A stretch of 64,000 bases of DNA from Streptomyces griseorubiginosus (GTDB lineage Bacteria > Actinomycetota > Actinomycetes > Streptomycetales > Streptomycetaceae), in NCBI RefSeq assembly GCF_001514195.1, contig NZ_KQ948735.1, forward strand, positions 733,413 to 797,412, read 5' to 3'. The notes below the pieces were generated by a model. It was not told where the DNA came from. It worked only from the letters and a program-made list of their open reading frames with translations, and searched no databases. The position numbers and the translations under genes were made by a program. Positions 62,633 to 64,000 of the stretch are shown piece by piece. Numbering within the stretch: the first letter of the stretch is position 1; each line of letters begins with the position of its first letter.

Positions 62633-64000
62633 TTACGACACGCTGCGCAGCGCGTCCGCGGGCCGCATCCGGGACGCCCGCCACCCGCCCATCGCCCCGG
62701 CGATCAGACCGCCGGCGACCGCGAGGCCCACCGCGAGCGCGATGGTGGTCATCGAGACCGGCGCGGACAGCGCGATCTCCATGGTGTTCTGCGAGGCCTG
62801 CCCGCCGGGGCCGCCACCGCCCGGCCCGCCGCCCATCCCGCCACCGCCCCCGGTGTTCCCGAGCTGTGCGGTCAGCTTGGGGCTGATCGCCGTGACCGCG
62901 TAGGCCGCCGCGAGGCCCAGGCCGATGCCGAGGGCACCGCCGAGCAGACCGTTCACCACGGACTCGCCGACGACCTGCCGGGTCACCCGGCGGCTCGGCC
63001 AGCCGAGCGCCTTCAGCGTGCCGAACTCCCGGACCCGGCGCGAGACCGCCGAGGAGGTCAGCAGCGCGGACACCAGGAACGCGGCCGCGAGGACGGCGAT
63101 CGACAGCCACTTGCCCACGCTGGTCGCGAGGTTCGAGGCGGTGGACAGCGACCCGGAGACGGTCTCGGCGAGGTCCGCGGAGGTCGTGACGGTCGTACCG
63201 GAGATGTTCTTCTGGATCGCCGACTTGACGGCGTCGATCTGCTTCGAGTCGCTCGCCTTGACGTAGATCGTGGTGACCTTGTTCTTGGCGTCCGCCAGCG
63301 TCTGCGCCTGCTTCAGGGGCAGGTAGACGTCGGTGGTGGACTCGCTGCTGTCGGGCGTCGCGATGCCGATGACCGTGTACTTGGTGCCGGAGATGGTCAG
63401 GGTCTTGCCGACCTTGAGGGAGTTCTCCTTGGCGTACGACTTGCTGACGACCGCGACCTTCGCGTTGCTCTGCGCGGCGGTGAAGGTCCTGCCGGTGGTG
63501 ATCTTCGAGCCGGCCAGCGGGCCGAGCGTCTGGTCGCCGACGTCCACGCCGGCGACGGAGTAGGAGTTCACGTCGAAGTTGGCGCCACCGCCCTGGACTT
63601 GGGGAGCGGCGGTGCTGTTACCGCCGGAGCCGGAGCCGCCGGGACCCCCCTGGCCGCCGCTCCCGCTGTTCCCGCTGTTCCCGCCGGAACTCTGTGCCTT
63701 GCCCTGGGTGAAGGACCCGTCGACCTTGGTGACGTTCAGCGTCAGTGCGCCGACCGCGCTCGCCACGCCCTTCTGCTGCGCGACCTTGGTGACCACCGAG
63801 GACGCCAGGGCCTGACCGCCCTGGGTCATCACACGGTCGGAACTCTGCGTCTTGTCGCTGCCGTTGGAACTGGCGTCGAACTGGAAGTTCGGTCTGCCCG
63901 AACTTCCGGACGTGGGGGCCGACCTGGTCTTGGTGACGGTCATGTCGGTGCCGAGTCCGTAGAGCGACTTCAGGACCTTGTCCTGCGCCTGTGTCATACC
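62633..64000 (-). CDS. MacB/FtsX-type ABC transporter permease (5' end outside window)
   Basis: The visible 455 residues include a large extracytoplasmic domain with Ser/Gly-rich loops, then three transmembrane helices of the FtsX domain (LSIAVLAAAFLVSALL; VREFGTLKALGWPSRRVTRQVV; GLLGGALGIGLGLAAAYAV) interrupted by a Gly-rich loop (GGGGGMGGGPGGGG), and the end GGWRASRMRPADALRSVS. The usual N-terminal transmembrane helix is missing because the gene runs past 64000. It ends in TAA, uncommon at this GC content, and is followed by its ATPase gene. Confidence 0.88.
   Translation of the reverse strand, partial: GMTQAQDKVLKSLYGLGTDMTVTKTRSAPTSGSSGRPNFQFDASSNGSDKTQSSDRVMTQGGQALASSVVTKVAQQKGVASAVGALTLNVTKVDGSFTQGKAQSSGGNSGNSGSGGQGGPGGSGSGGNSTAAPQVQGGGANFDVNSYSVAGVDVGDQTLGPLAGSKITTGRTFTAAQSNAKVAVVSKSYAKENSLKVGKTLTISGTKYTVIGIATPDSSESTTDVYLPLKQAQTLADAKNKVTTIYVKASDSKQIDAVKSAIQKNISGTTVTTSADLAETVSGSLSTASNLATSVGKWLSIAVLAAAFLVSALLTSSAVSRRVREFGTLKALGWPSRRVTRQVVGESVVNGLLGGALGIGLGLAAAYAVTAISPKLTAQLGNTGGGGGMGGGPGGGGPGGQASQNTMEIALSAPVSMTTIALAVGLAVAGGLIAGAMGGWRASRMRPADALRSVS

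Overview
The window is chromosomal DNA of a Streptomyces or a very close relative. It is very GC-rich, with strong third-position G/C bias, GTG and TTG starts, AGGAGG-type ribosome sites, SARP/AfsR-type regulators and streptomycete-specific families. It holds 34 protein genes, one of them cut by the right edge, plus one probable pseudogene. No rRNA, tRNA, CRISPR array, insertion sequence or phage gene was seen.

Left part (1-14000). A GmrSD-like (DUF262/DUF1524) protein fused to an alkyltransferase-like domain faces two small MmpS-like membrane proteins. Next comes an arabinan/arabinoxylan utilisation locus: two secreted arabinofuranosidases (GH54 with a ricin-type lectin, then GH51 with a LamG domain), a divergent LacI-family regulator with two matching operator-like sites in the shared 509-bp intergenic region, and a complete sugar ABC importer (lipoprotein, double ATPase, permease).

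Centre (14000-57000). A type VII secretion (T7SS) island of about 36 kb, flanked by two different SARP-type ATPase regulators. The machinery is split into eccC (+ strand), eccD-eccB (- strand), and an ECF sigma factor followed by an eccA-like beta-helix/tandem-AAA ATPase and a mycosin (- strand). The cargo operon (- strand, 41239 to 17687) has ten genes packed with overlaps or gaps of at most 35 bp: two WXG100 proteins, an unknown helical protein, an AAWKG-like substrate, a YbaB-like protein, a third WXG100 protein, a giant protein of about 5302 residues, a T7SS-associated protein, and two paralogous membrane-anchored ricin-type lectins. The giant protein starts with a CpnT-like helical region, has two intact and two degraded OTU-like modules, a duplicated glycosyltransferase-like module and a His/Cys module, and ends in a domain resembling the anthrax edema factor/ExoY adenylyl cyclases. 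A shared motif, GAGAAC-N17/18-CGTA, lies before all three minus-strand T7SS units, including the sigma factor itself. This suggests that the sigma factor drives its own operon, the translocon and the toxin operon.

Right part (57000-64000). Housekeeping and miscellaneous genes: an Xaa-Pro peptidase (M24), a MazG-like protein, a repeat-rich non-coding stretch with an 8-bp microsatellite, a DoxX protein, a SnoaL-like protein, an aldo/keto reductase, and a MacB-type ABC ATPase with its permease (5' end outside the window). Two identical 36-bp hairpin elements sit in the convergent gaps at 48373 and 61826 and look like bidirectional terminators.
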